Assembly (NCBI GenBank): GCA_022539475.1
Contig: VCMS01000022.1
Location: forward strand, 310,001-374,000
Length of the DNA: 64,000 nucleotides
Direction: 5' to 3'
From: Gracilaria domingensis
Lineage: Eukaryota; Rhodophyta; Florideophyceae; Gracilariales; Gracilariaceae
Shown: piece by piece, positions 24,715 to 34,168 of the stretch
How the letters are laid out: each line of letters starts with the position of its first letter
How positions within the stretch are numbered: the stretch's first letter is position 1
Program-made: the position numbers and the translations under genes
The notes under the pieces: generated by a model
Told to the model about the DNA's origin: nothing
The model's database searches: none
The model's input: the letters and a program-made list of their open reading frames with translations, nothing else

Positions 24715-26931
24715 ATGAGAGCAGCTCTGTCTAATCCGAAGACGCTTTCATTCGATCCGAGCGTCTTGTCGGCTCCTGATTTTAACGCACAAAAGTTTGT
24801 TTCTGAGCTTCGTGCACATGTGCCATTGCGTATTCTTCGAGATGATCTGCGAGCGCACACGGTCACCCTACAGTCTCAAATCGTATCCAATCTACAAACA
24901 GACTTTCACATCTTCAGTACCCTTGGCGAAACTATCGTTGACGCAAAGACCCTCTGCCATGCAACAAGCCCAACATTGGAGAAGCTTCAGGATACCCTGA
25001 AGGACCTCCTTACCGATCTGGATGGTCATATAAGTACACTGGAAAACACATTGACCTATCGAAGGCAGGTGAACGGAAGGATATCTGCTCTTCAGACGCT
25101 AATCTACGCAAATGATTTGTTGCATAAGTGTGAAAGACTTCTGAACGAGTACCGCATTTTGTCGGATCGCTCAACACCAGAAGCCTTGCGTGTGATGGAG
25201 CGCATCGCAACGGAAACCGCACAACTCAATTTCACTTTAAACCGGGCTGTGAAAGGTTCTTTCATGAAGAGTCTTACCTTGCGAATTGGCAATGTGCGCA
25301 GAAAAGTTAACAGCTGTCTTGACACATGGCTTCGCCGATCTTTGCTCTCTGCGGAGGACTCTGAATCGGTTTTACCTCGTGTTCTTTGCTTGTACGTCTC
25401 AGCTGGAATTGCAGGTCAAGCGGAGGAGTTCTTCAGACGAGAAGTGGTTCAGCCGTTTACTTCTACTCGTTTACGGATGACTCCGATGCTCAAAAAGGCA
25501 GAATCCGGTGTCAACCCGAAAACCGTGACGGCTGCCCATGCATTAGCTGCTGCACACGACGAAATCGTGCAGTTCCTTGGTGAGAAGGTTTTGCCGATTG
25601 TGACATTGTGTGAATCTGAAGAACGCTTGAGAGGGAAACTTGATTTCGTCGGTAACGCTGTATGGCCACAGATTCAAGGAGCAATCGCAATGAATATGGC
25701 CGCTGCGTTCTCTCCGGGAATCCCGAACATTTTTCATAAGAGCTTTATGGCGGGCAGTCAGATTTACCACGCAGTTGAAGCTTCAGTAACTAATGAAGAA
25801 TTCAAGAACCGGCTGAGGTCTTCTAGAACAACCACCGACTTTTGGAGGCATTGGAATCTTCCTGTATACTTTCAACTTAGGTTTCAAGAGATTACCAGCC
25901 GTTTCGATCAGCACCTCAACATCGGCCCCGTTTCATCGCTCACATCACCGCTAGATGTTGGTGATTGGGGTAGCTCCTCGTCGCAGATGCTCAGCGTAGA
26001 TGTTTATCAAGCTACGCCAAGTGCAAGTCTCGTTGCTTGTTTGGATCGATGTTGGTCAGAAGATGTCTTCCACACTGCGTTAATGCACCGTTTTCTGAGA
26101 CTTTCGTTGCAACTACTAGCGCGTTACTGCACATGGGTGAGAACAGGACTAGCGGGAGAGTGGTCTAATTCAGATGCTGTACCCAGAGGCGCAGCAAGAA
26201 TCTACAAAGATGTAACTGTATTCTTGAAGCGCATTCCTAAGGAGCTCTCATCCACTATTCGTCTAAGGGGAGCTTCATTCCCATGTGAACTTCTGGACCG
26301 TGTAGATTCGGCTTTCACGGATGCCGTTAGCAAATTTTCGTCGCTACTTCCAGAGCTAACTACCTCAATTTCGAATTCCCTGGGCCGAAGCTGTGTGGAA
26401 AATCTCCAGCCGTTACGAGGTATTCTGGCAACCTATCGCATGTCTTCGAAGCAACTCCCGACCACACATTCCACTTTCGTACCAAAGATATTGCGACCCC
26501 TAAAGTCTTTCATGAAAGAGTATGAGGAAACGTTTCCTAGAGCCGAACGAGTGGCACTGGCGACTGGGGTCGTTGAACAAACTGCGGAGGAATACCGGAA
26601 AATGGCCACGGACCTGCTCCAGCGAAACAAAAGTAGCGAAGCAACGCTGCGAAGACTTAATATCGGGCGGAGCGGTGCACTTTCTGGAACTAGCTCTAGC
26701 TCCACAAGCGTAATCGAAAAAATATCAACGCAGCTCTTTCTCGATGTGCAAAAGTTTGCTGAAGAAGCAGCTGCACTTGGAGTGGCAGTAGACGAATCAG
26801 CTTCCATTGTGCTTCTCAAGGAGAGTGTGCAAAAAGAAAGAACAAAAGGGGAGGATCAATCAGATATGAAATCATTGCCGGATCCTGCGACATCAGTACA
26901 ATCTATGCCAGAAATTAACTCATCTTCGTAA
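24715..26931 (+). CDS. COG2: Conserved oligomeric Golgi complex subunit 2
   Basis: 738 residues from the first ATG (24715), equal to the typical COG2 length; the frame upstream lacks another ATG. COG is the lobe-based tether for retrograde vesicles at the Golgi. The N-terminal signature is present: FDPSVL, then FNAQKFVSELRAHVPLRIL and RDDLRAHTVTLQSQIVSNL, the amphipathic helix that opens the CATCHR-family fold. A long helical body follows, including a conserved DVYQATPS..ACLDRCWSEDVF segment. The last 90 residues are low-complexity and charged. Single exon. Confidence 0.92.
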   Translation: MRAALSNPKTLSFDPSVLSAPDFNAQKFVSELRAHVPLRILRDDLRAHTVTLQSQIVSNLQTDFHIFSTLGETIVDAKTLCHATSPTLEKLQDTLKDLLTDLDGHISTLENTLTYRRQVNGRISALQTLIYANDLLHKCERLLNEYRILSDRSTPEALRVMERIATETAQLNFTLNRAVKGSFMKSLTLRIGNVRRKVNSCLDTWLRRSLLSAEDSESVLPRVLCLYVSAGIAGQAEEFFRREVVQPFTSTRLRMTPMLKKAESGVNPKTVTAAHALAAAHDEIVQFLGEKVLPIVTLCESEERLRGKLDFVGNAVWPQIQGAIAMNMAAAFSPGIPNIFHKSFMAGSQIYHAVEASVTNEEFKNRLRSSRTTTDFWRHWNLPVYFQLRFQEITSRFDQHLNIGPVSSLTSPLDVGDWGSSSSQMLSVDVYQATPSASLVACLDRCWSEDVFHTALMHRFLRLSLQLLARYCTWVRTGLAGEWSNSDAVPRGAARIYKDVTVFLKRIPKELSSTIRLRGASFPCELLDRVDSAFTDAVSKFSSLLPELTTSISNSLGRSCVENLQPLRGILATYRMSSKQLPTTHSTFVPKILRPLKSFMKEYEETFPRAERVALATGVVEQTAEEYRKMATDLLQRNKSSEATLRRLNIGRSGALSGTSSSSTSVIEKISTQLFLDVQKFAEEAAALGVAVDESASIVLLKESVQKERTKGEDQSDMKSLPDPATSVQSMPEINSSS

Positions 26932-27569
26932 ATCAAAACAGTTATCCAGCAACAAGTGAAACCTTAAGTGCCGCACAGAACGACCTTAAAGCAAAACTGT
27001 ATGTTGTAGGTCAGTTCATGAAACCCTAAGCAGTTGTGCTATCGTGATATGCTTTCGAACATCTTTGATCCATGAAGATGCTCGTCGTTCCAAAAGACAG
27101 ACATGCTACCACTTTTCTCTGCACAAAGGTGAATTCAGGGTTGCCGAGTAGAATATCCGTCTAATAAACGACATGCGGTATACATAACACAAAGTTACCA
27201 GTGGCATCGAAGGGTGCAACTCCGTTGATCGCTCTTGCAATCGATTACAGTGGAATTCCTCTCTAGATAAGAGATCGGAAGCCGCTTATCTAGTGTTTTC
27301 GCTTTCGCTTCTGCAGCGTGCAACCGAGGTAAACATGAAGCGAAACTTAGAACAAGGACTCTTTTTGTTCCGCGTGCGGAAAACGGTTTCAAGGTGAAAC
27401 GAAATCTAAAGACCAGAGTCACACGTACCATCATCTATGGTTGCCCCAGAACGGCTCTGTTCGCCGAGGTATGTTAGGCAATGCTTTGAGATTGCTTGCT
27501 CTCACAACCAGCGAGCAAGGAATTTTCACGAACAAAACAAAAGCTTGAGGACCCCAACCTCGAAGTCTA
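26932..27569. other. Intergenic, nothing supported
   Basis: 638 bp between COG2 and the Tudor-like gene. Presumed 3' UTR and promoter, with no clear signal beyond chance frames. Confidence 0.5.
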
Positions 27570-28145
27570 ATGGGGCGGATTTTCAGTTCACCGATTGGTT
27601 CACCGCAGCAAGAAATAAGTCCTGGATGGTCTGAAAACCACGAAACACCAGCTGAGTCTTCATCGAGCAAGAAGCATAAAACAGCGACCAGGAGTCGGAA
27701 GATTAGGAAGCAACGCCGTTCACACACGAAAGTTGTGACCATCTCTATGGAGAATCAACGTCAACAACTGGTGGAACGAGTCTCTGATACCATTGTCGGA
27801 GAGTTTATTCAGGTGTTTTGGCCTCAGATTAACTGCTGGTGAGTCGCAACTTTAATGCCTTCGCATATTCGGTGAGAAAACGTTGTGCTCCTTTGAACTA
27901 ACTTCGTGTAAACAACGTAAAGGGTGGATTGTGAAGTGATTGCGTATTCAAGCACTAGGGCCGAAACCGCGAATGCCGGAATGCATTGCGTCCAATATGA
28001 GGATGGCATTACAGAATGGAAGAAGCTCACGACATTCCGTGTCGTACAAGAGCTTCAAGAAAAACATGCGCGGCCCCTATCATCCGAAAGCGTTGACTCG
28101 AGCATTATTGGAGATGCTGTAGGAGAAGCGGGTGCGCAGCGCTAG
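27570..28145 (+). CDS. Small split gene with Tudor-like chromatin-reader domain
   Basis: Exon 1 is 27570-27838 and exon 2 is 27923-28145, joined over an 84-bp intron 27839-27922 (gtgagt..gtaaag). The product is 163 residues. The first 60 are basic and Ser-rich (KKHKTATRSRKIRKQRR), nuclear-signal-like. The join rebuilds a Tudor-type core: IQVFWPQINCWV, DCEVIAYSS, then MHCVQYEDGITEWKKL, the WxP/YxDG/EW pattern seen in PDS5-like and plant Tudor domains. This makes the splice convincing, because neither exon alone contains the fold. The intron starts so that reading through gives an immediate TGA after Trp. A third exon may exist at 28180-28333 (see findings). Probable histone-tail or chromatin binding; partner unknown. 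Confidence 0.6.
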
Positions 28146-28333
28146 TGCTAGTACTGTAACTGTTCTGTTCCTTACATAGGTTATGGGATAACCAGGACAA
28201 GGTTGAAGTACTACCATTGTCCGAAGATCGTGTGAACGTTTACCTGCATTTGAACTTGATGGCAGCCAAGAGTCGAGCATTTGTAGAGTTTTGTGCCACG
28301 CTTCTGCGACGAATTGGAGCGCAGACCGGGTGA

Positions 28334-29107
28334 CAATGAACACGTTGTTAGAGTCGCTCTGGAGCACTTTCCCGATACGGTGCCAGTGTTTCTTACCAAA
28401 CGCTTCATCTTGCGCCGCGGAGCAAGTAGAGAGGAATGGAATGAAGCATAGCGAATCCAGACAGGGTGTCGAAGGTTTTGTCCTATGGTCAATCTCAGAA
28501 AACGAGTGATAAGCCCAGTGTGTGCCGCATTCTGCAATGTCTAACGAGAACTTGTTCTTTGCCTGCTCTTCGCGATGGTCGTGCTGTTGGTAAACATGTT
28601 AGAAGAAGTTCTGAAGGAGGACTGGCATTTCTTGTAGCCCTCTATACCATGAGCGCAATTAAGGCTAGCATATCCATAATTAGGTTCCTGCTGTGCAACT
28701 GCAGCATGTTTAGGAAGAAACGATGAAGCACACTATTTAAGAGTCTTTAATGGTTAGACATGCCTAACTACTACTATTACAGACGTGTGCCGTGTGGCGT
28801 TCTAGCACAACAGGGTAGTTTGCAGTGATAGTTCCGCCACAACAACAGGACATTCTGAAGAGGACGGAAGGGTTTATGAACGGAAGCGGAGGGCGATAAC
28901 AGGATGGATATGTATCCGACACAAGTATCTGAATCGATGCGAATGACTTCGACAGGTGTTCAGCATCATTCGGCAGCGCTAGATGGCACTGGGCACCTAT
29001 CTCCCACAGTAGCTGGGCAAAACGCGATAATACGGAGCATGTCGTCAACAGAAGTAAGGGGGACGACATTGTGTGCGGCGTACCGATCGCAGTCAAAGCA
29101 GAGGATA
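28334..29107. other. Intergenic, no gene seen
   Basis: About 770 bp after the possible third Tudor-gene exon and before the coiled-coil gene end. Short frames on both strands, none with recognisable features. Confidence 0.45.
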
Positions 29108-29806
29108 TCAGGATGAGTAGCGAGAAAGACTTTGAATTGTTTCCTGTTGTTGTTGAACTGTTGCAAGCAGACGAGCGCAGTTTGAGTTGGATTGATTGAG
29201 CTTCGCCTGGAGTTGGTCAATAACGGCATTCGCATCCGAGCTGAGCGAAGGGGCGTTAGCAGACACGGCGGAGAGCTTTCTAGCCAGCGAACAGACAGTT
29301 TCGACGTTGGTGAGCGAGGTGCCATCTGCCTTATGCGCAGCAATAAATTCGGCGTGTGGCGCCTTAGCACTCGCGGGGGCGTGCACGGCAGGGAGCTTAC
29401 CCTCAGCCGAGCGCGAGCCCGTAGGCTGTAGAACGGCAATCATCTCCGGGGTGGTGGTGGCGACGTCAGCCATAGCCAGGCAATGCCAAGTCAGTGACAC
29501 CATGGGGGACGGATTGGGCTGACGCGCCACCGAGCGCACGTTGGCGTCAAAGTGTTCCGTGCGCAGCTTATTGAGCGGCGCCGCGGCGACTTCGCGCGCC
29601 TGGCGCAGCTCTGCGAGCTGGGTAGCAAGGCCGTCGGCCCTGGCGCTCTCGGTCTGGTGCAGCGTCCTCTCACTCTGGTACAAACGCAGCGCATGCAAAC
29701 GCTTGGACTGCAAATCGGCGAGCTGCATCTGCAGCGCGCGCAGCTCTGCGTTGGCGGCGCTGGCGGCGAGAGCGGCGCGTCGCTTCGCCGAGGGCGTGGG
29801 CGCCAT
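29108..29806 (-). CDS. Coiled-coil protein, 232 residues, unknown
   Basis: Not recognised. Start chosen at the ATG 29806 (MAPTPSAKRRAALAAS); the frame continues upstream through GC-rich leader. Residues 10-80 form a heptad-rich coiled coil (ELRALQMQLADLQSKRL, ATQLAELRQAREV). A central segment mixes Ala and Pro with hydrophobic patches. The C-terminus returns to coiled coil (DQLQAKLNQSN, LLATVQQQQETIQSL). The size and two-coil plan resemble structural kinetochore or tethering proteins, but no motif decides it. Divergent from MPP beta across 432 bp of GC-rich sequence. Confidence 0.6.
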   Translation of the reverse strand: MAPTPSAKRRAALAASAANAELRALQMQLADLQSKRLHALRLYQSERTLHQTESARADGLATQLAELRQAREVAAAPLNKLRTEHFDANVRSVARQPNPSPMVSLTWHCLAMADVATTTPEMIAVLQPTGSRSAEGKLPAVHAPASAKAPHAEFIAAHKADGTSLTNVETVCSLARKLSAVSANAPSLSSDANAVIDQLQAKLNQSNSNCARLLATVQQQQETIQSLSRYSS

Positions 29807-30238
29807 GACTGGCGGCGTGGCGCGAAGCGGCGGTGTGGACGAAGCCGACGTCAAAGGCCGATCGCGGCGGAGGAGCTCTCGCGCGCGCAGGTTGATGCGA
29901 TGGCACGAGCAGCCGCCCGTGGCTGTGCGCGCACAACAACCCTTCCATTCGCATCCGCCACGGCCGCTGCCGCTCACACACGTTGCCGCTTGCTGCGCAA
30001 CGAGCAAAGCTCGCGCGACCTCCACCCCTTGAGCGGCTTCCACGTGTCCACGCCGCCGTCACGGCGTCAGCGCACTTACAGCGTGCTTTACAGACTTCGC
30101 GACTCGTGCGATCGATGGCATCGGTTCGAGACTGCCGCTGCTGTGCGGTGCCGAGATGCGACGTCTTCGGCGCCACGCAGCACCGCGACGCGTCTCCGCA
30201 TCGCGCGCTGTCGATCGCGTTCGCTCGTCGACTGCATC
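29807..30238. promoter_or_regulatory. GC-rich divergent promoter, coiled-coil gene and MPP beta
   Basis: 432 bp of CpG-rich sequence between two outward-facing ATGs; frames run through both sides because stops are rare here. Confidence 0.45.
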
Positions 30239-31735
30239 ATGTCGCCGCTCGCGCGTCTCGGCGCGCTGCGTCGCAGCCTTTCCACTGCGCCCCTTGTGGC
30301 GCCCGCGCTCACCACCCCGCCGGCCTCCGGCATCAAGGGCGCGCTCAAGCGCATGCTCGGTCCCAATGCTGAGCCGCTCCCGCCGCATTACCGTCTGGAC
30401 AACTCGCTCCTGCCGGAGGTTCCTACTCGCGTCACAACCCTTTCGAACGGATTGCGAGTCGCGTCCGAATCGCGTCCGGTCGGGGCCGCCGTAGTGGGCG
30501 TGTGGATCGACGCCGGCACCCGTTTTGAGGACGAGAGTGTCAACGGCGCGGCTCACTTCTTGGAGCATCTTATCTTCAAGGGCACCAAGAATCGCGCGCA
30601 ACGCGCTCTGGAGGTTGGCGTAGAGGACATTGGCGCTCATCTCAATGCGTACACAAGTCGCGAACAAACCGTCTACTACGCTCGTTCTCTAAAGGACAAT
30701 GTGCCCGATATGACCGCCCTGCTTGCCGATATCCTGCAGAACTCTGAGATCTCTGACGCCGCTGTTGACAGAGAGCGCGACGTTATTCTTCGTGAAATGG
30801 AAGAGATCGACCAGATTCACGAGGAAGTTTTGTTCGACTACTTGCATGGAACTGCTTATCAGGATTCCCCTCTTGCGCGTACTATCCTCGGCCCTGTTGA
30901 GAACATCAAGTCGCTCAGGTCTGCCGATCTCAAGGCTTATATTGCCGAACATTATAAGCCTCATCGAATGGTCCTGGCAGCCGCTGGCGACGTCGAGCAC
31001 GATCACCTAGTTGAACTGGCTGATAAACATTTCGGATCCATGCAACCAGATACAAACCCGCGCACTTCTGTCGATCTTGTCACTGAGAAGCCAGCTTATT
31101 TGGTAGGCTCAGATGTGCGTATCCGAAATGATGATATGTCAGCCGCCCATTTTGCCATTGCCTTTGAGAGTTGCGGTTGGGCTCATCCGGATGCCGTATC
31201 CTTTATGGTATTGCAGTCGCTGCTTGGCTCCTACGATCGTGCCTCTACCACCGGCTCACACAGTTCGTACCGACTCGGTTCTACTCTATCTGCCATTCCC
31301 AATGCACGTACTGCGACCACGTTCAACACCACCTACACGGACACGGGCTTATTCGGTGTGTACGTCACAGGGGAACCCCCGGAGCTTGATGATGTTGTCG
31401 TACCAGTCATGAAAGAACTGGTGAGAAACTGTTTCAAGGTTGATGAAGCGCAGCTAGCGAACGCGAAATTGGCTTTGAAGACTAGTTTGCTTTCTCAGTT
31501 AGATGGTCCCACTGGCATTGCCGAAGAAATTGGTCGGCAATTGCTTGTTTACGGAAGACGTATTCCGATGTCCGAATGGTTTGCTCGCATTGATGCCGTG
31601 GACGCTGAAGCTATCAAACGCATTTCCAACAAATACATATTTGACCGCGAGATTGCAATCACTGCAATGGGTCCCATTCATTCTCTACCGGATTACAACT
31701 TCATTCGCAGTTCCACGTACGCCAACTTGTATTAA
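30239..31735 (+). CDS. PMPCB: Mitochondrial processing peptidase beta subunit (M16 metallopeptidase)
   Basis: 498 residues. The start is the ATG at 30239, which opens an Arg/Ser/Ala-rich mitochondrial presequence (MSPLARLGALRRSLST). Cleaves presequences of imported proteins in the matrix, and in many lineages is also part of the bc1 complex. The inverted zinc motif HFLEH has its ligands at His106 and His110 with catalytic Glu109, and the distal ligand Glu186 lies 76 residues on (ILREMEEID), as in catalytically active beta subunits. TFNTTYTDTGLFGVYVTG and the terminal GP.H.LPDYN block are typical of the family. An intact active site argues for beta rather than alpha or a core protein. The 5' third is much GC-richer than the 3' end. 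Confidence 0.96.
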   Translation: MSPLARLGALRRSLSTAPLVAPALTTPPASGIKGALKRMLGPNAEPLPPHYRLDNSLLPEVPTRVTTLSNGLRVASESRPVGAAVVGVWIDAGTRFEDESVNGAAHFLEHLIFKGTKNRAQRALEVGVEDIGAHLNAYTSREQTVYYARSLKDNVPDMTALLADILQNSEISDAAVDRERDVILREMEEIDQIHEEVLFDYLHGTAYQDSPLARTILGPVENIKSLRSADLKAYIAEHYKPHRMVLAAAGDVEHDHLVELADKHFGSMQPDTNPRTSVDLVTEKPAYLVGSDVRIRNDDMSAAHFAIAFESCGWAHPDAVSFMVLQSLLGSYDRASTTGSHSSYRLGSTLSAIPNARTATTFNTTYTDTGLFGVYVTGEPPELDDVVVPVMKELVRNCFKVDEAQLANAKLALKTSLLSQLDGPTGIAEEIGRQLLVYGRRIPMSEWFARIDAVDAEAIKRISNKYIFDREIAITAMGPIHSLPDYNFIRSSTYANLY

Positions 31736-32364
31736 GAACAGAGCCATTTTTGTTTCCCTGCAGCATGACGTAAAGCCACATCAGCAGCGTAACGCGGTAC
31801 AGGTTTATTGCAGCAAATGTTAGTTGTCCTCTTATCTCGTCTCTTATCACCGTCAACTTCTAGCCATCATGGCCTTATTGTGGCGGAGTTCAGTATCCGT
31901 GCTAGCCTAAACGTTTTTGAACATCCCTATGTTGTTTAAATATGTATTGCGGAATAGAAGAAGAGCAGCGAAACCTCATGAACCATCGTGCTGAAGCTTC
32001 TACTTTACCCTTTCGTATTCTCACTTTTCGCTTTCTCCAAAAGTTACTCATATGCCTCCTTCTCGTTCGAGTGGAGCTTTCATGTCTTGCCTTGGTGGTG
32101 TCCCATACAGGTACATTATTGGAAATTGGAAGGTCTGCAGAGAAAGGAGATGGCTGTGATGCTGCTTCTGTGGTTTCCAGCCCACTGACTAGTCATCTTG
32201 CGGTATGCCCTCTTCATTTCGATCCAGACAACCGATAAAACCAGAAAGATGATCGGAACTTTTTAAGCGATTCATCTTGCGCCATCATGTCGGCTTACAG
32301 AACTATCCAAAGCCTGCGAAATGCTCCATCCCTGCCCCTCTGCTGAAAAGCACCAAAGACCAAT
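31736..32364. other. Intergenic, convergent 3' regions
   Basis: 629 bp between MPP beta and PEX4 ends. A 98-codon frame at 31942-32238 has an ATG but no recognisable feature and is not called. Confidence 0.5.
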
Positions 32365-32850
32365 CTAGTTGGACGAGGATGAAGGAGCGGTACGGGGCGA
32401 TGCATGCAATGTTGTGTACATCTTCGCAACCGAACGAAATCCTCTGTTATCGCCATATCGAAGCAAATTACCCGCGTCGCAGTTCAGCGGAGAATCTGGC
32501 TCTGGGTGCGAAAGCAAAACAATTATAGCTCTACAGGTAGATTGAAGAGTCCAAGCTGGGGACCACGCATTCTTGAGAATGTCGAGACAGATTTCGCCAG
32601 TTTTCGGGTGTACGTTTGGATGAAAGATGGTTGTGGCGAAACGGAAGTTTGGTGGGGTGAGCGGGTATGATGAGGAGACTACGACCTCGAGCCGGAACCT
32701 TCCACCTTCATATGGAGTTCCTTCTGGCCCTTTTATAGTACCCTCCCATTGATAAAGATTGCCATCCACTGGAGCAAGAACGATTTCTGGGTCGGGCTTT
32801 TTTGCTTCTTTTTGAAGGTCGCGATGCTCTTTCAGCAGTCGTTGAGCCAT
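32365..32850 (-). CDS. PEX4: Peroxin-4, ubiquitin-conjugating E2 of peroxisomes
   Basis: 161 residues from the ATG at 32850; plant PEX4 is about 157. A UBC-fold E2 that monoubiquitinates the import receptor PEX5 for recycling. Motifs: YEGGRFRLEVVV, then FHPNVHPKTGEICLDILK with the active-site Cys88, then AWSPAWTLQSTCRAIIVLL and HPEPDSPLNCDAGNLLR. The combination WSPAWTLQS plus NCDAGNLLR is characteristic of PEX4 rather than of general UBCs. The last residues are Ser-rich. The frame runs 21 codons further upstream but only to a TTG. The gene starts only 67 bp after the stop of a possible split gene on the same strand. Confidence 0.93.
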   Translation of the reverse strand: MAQRLLKEHRDLQKEAKKPDPEIVLAPVDGNLYQWEGTIKGPEGTPYEGGRFRLEVVVSSSYPLTPPNFRFATTIFHPNVHPKTGEICLDILKNAWSPAWTLQSTCRAIIVLLSHPEPDSPLNCDAGNLLRYGDNRGFRSVAKMYTTLHASPRTAPSSSSN

Positions 32851-32916
32851 TTCCGTGAGAGGGTCACTGGCAAGCACTAAGAGCTGTTGAACAGAGAGTC
32901 GAGTCTCAAACAAACT

Positions 32917-33290
32917 TCACAAAGACTGAAGGAGGCAAGCTAGGACTTCTCGAGTGAGTACGACAGTTCCGTACAGCTCTGGCCTGAAGATGTTCGCTGA
33001 AGACTCTTCAGTGAAGAGTACTACAGTATCTACAGCGTCTAACGTCAACCCGTGTAGCGTCACAGTTGGAAAATCGTAGACCCAAAATATGCCTAATTCA
33101 TCCTCATTTTCGTCCGTACTTTCATTCGCTACTGGTGACTCCGAAACGGACCCAGTCCAACCATGTTAAACATTGCAGGAGTTCTGCTTAAGGATAACGG
33201 ACCCCTAAATCTTATCCATGCACTCACTCTGAGAGGCTCCGGTATAAATCGCATTGAAATGGGGATAGTAGCAGGAGGTAAGCTTCGCTA
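32917..33290 (-). CDS. Probable split gene, last exons only, unknown
   Basis: Not recognised. Last exon 33131-32917 is a stop-free, protein-like stretch: acidic (NESTDENEDELG) then alternating hydrophobic (IFWVYDFPTVTL, DAVDTVVLFTEE, LYGTVVLTREVLACLLQSL). It can be joined through a 96-bp intron 33227-33132 (gtgagt..caccag) to an upstream exon ending in YYPHFNAIYTGASQ near 33228. Intron size and donor match the other introns of the window. Above that, a pyrimidine tract followed by gattag near 33290 looks like another acceptor, so more exons lie upstream, but I could not place them. It could still be a chance open frame. Confidence 0.35.
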
Positions 33291-33503
33291 ATCGTCCACA
33301 GTGATGATGAAAGAAGAGAGAGAAGAAGCGAGAAGACATTTCTTGTTTTGTGCTGGTCACCCGTATCCTAGAAGACTGCCGTGCGCCGATTGTTGTCACA
33401 GCTGCTGGCGTGTATATTATATAATGAAGAACAACTCTGACTGCATTTAATCCCCTCCTTGGAGAACTGAAGCGATCATCGATGAAACATGGGCCTCAGT
33501 GAG

Positions 33504-34168
33504 ACTTCTAATCATTTTCGGAGATGAGGAATTGTACAATGAGGTAGACTCAACGTCGCATATGGTTTTGGAATGCAATGAGGCATCGTAATGTCCATTA
33601 GATCATTGAGTTCCTCATCCCCACAATTACGGTTTGCAAATGCCTCAGCTCGAGTTCTCTCATCACCAATGCAACGGCTTCTTCTTTACCCCCGTCTGTA
33701 AGTGACTCAGATCGTGTGGTCTTGTCATCATCGCATGTCCTGAAGTTCGACGCCGTTCACAACCATCGTACTACCCAAGTTCAAACTTGAACATTCTATA
33801 ATTTGTAGCGATGGAGAACGTTTTCAAATTGAAAATGTTTTCTTTCCCCCCTCTGTCGGTCAATGTGTATGCAATCCATGCAACCTTCTTCGTTTTCTTC
33901 CACTGTTCTCTTCTGAAGTGGGCGCGATGACTGTCGAGGCCCCCAACTCGAGGTGCCTGAGCAGACTCCCTCCATTATCAACGGGTCTGCTTCGTAATAT
34001 GTGTCTAACTAAACTACCATTTGGAGGCTGACAGCTGCAGTACAACCGGAAAATATGCAAGCACCCTGGGTAGTTCTACTTGCATATGTTCTAGTTTGTG
34101 AGACATTTGTTATCAATTCCTTTATTAGGAGACATCAGGCTTGGATCATGTTTCCCACTGTACATCTT
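33504..34168. other. Intergenic or intronic, unassigned
   Basis: About 665 bp upstream of the possible split gene and downstream of the malectin gene. Holds a loose inverted repeat (33523-33542 with 33603-33619, arms related to gatgaggaa..caatga). No gene can be supported. Confidence 0.4.

Noticed and set aside
31942-32238. 98-codon frame after MPP beta
   Set aside because: Lies in the 3' region, with no recognisable domain and weak codon pattern.
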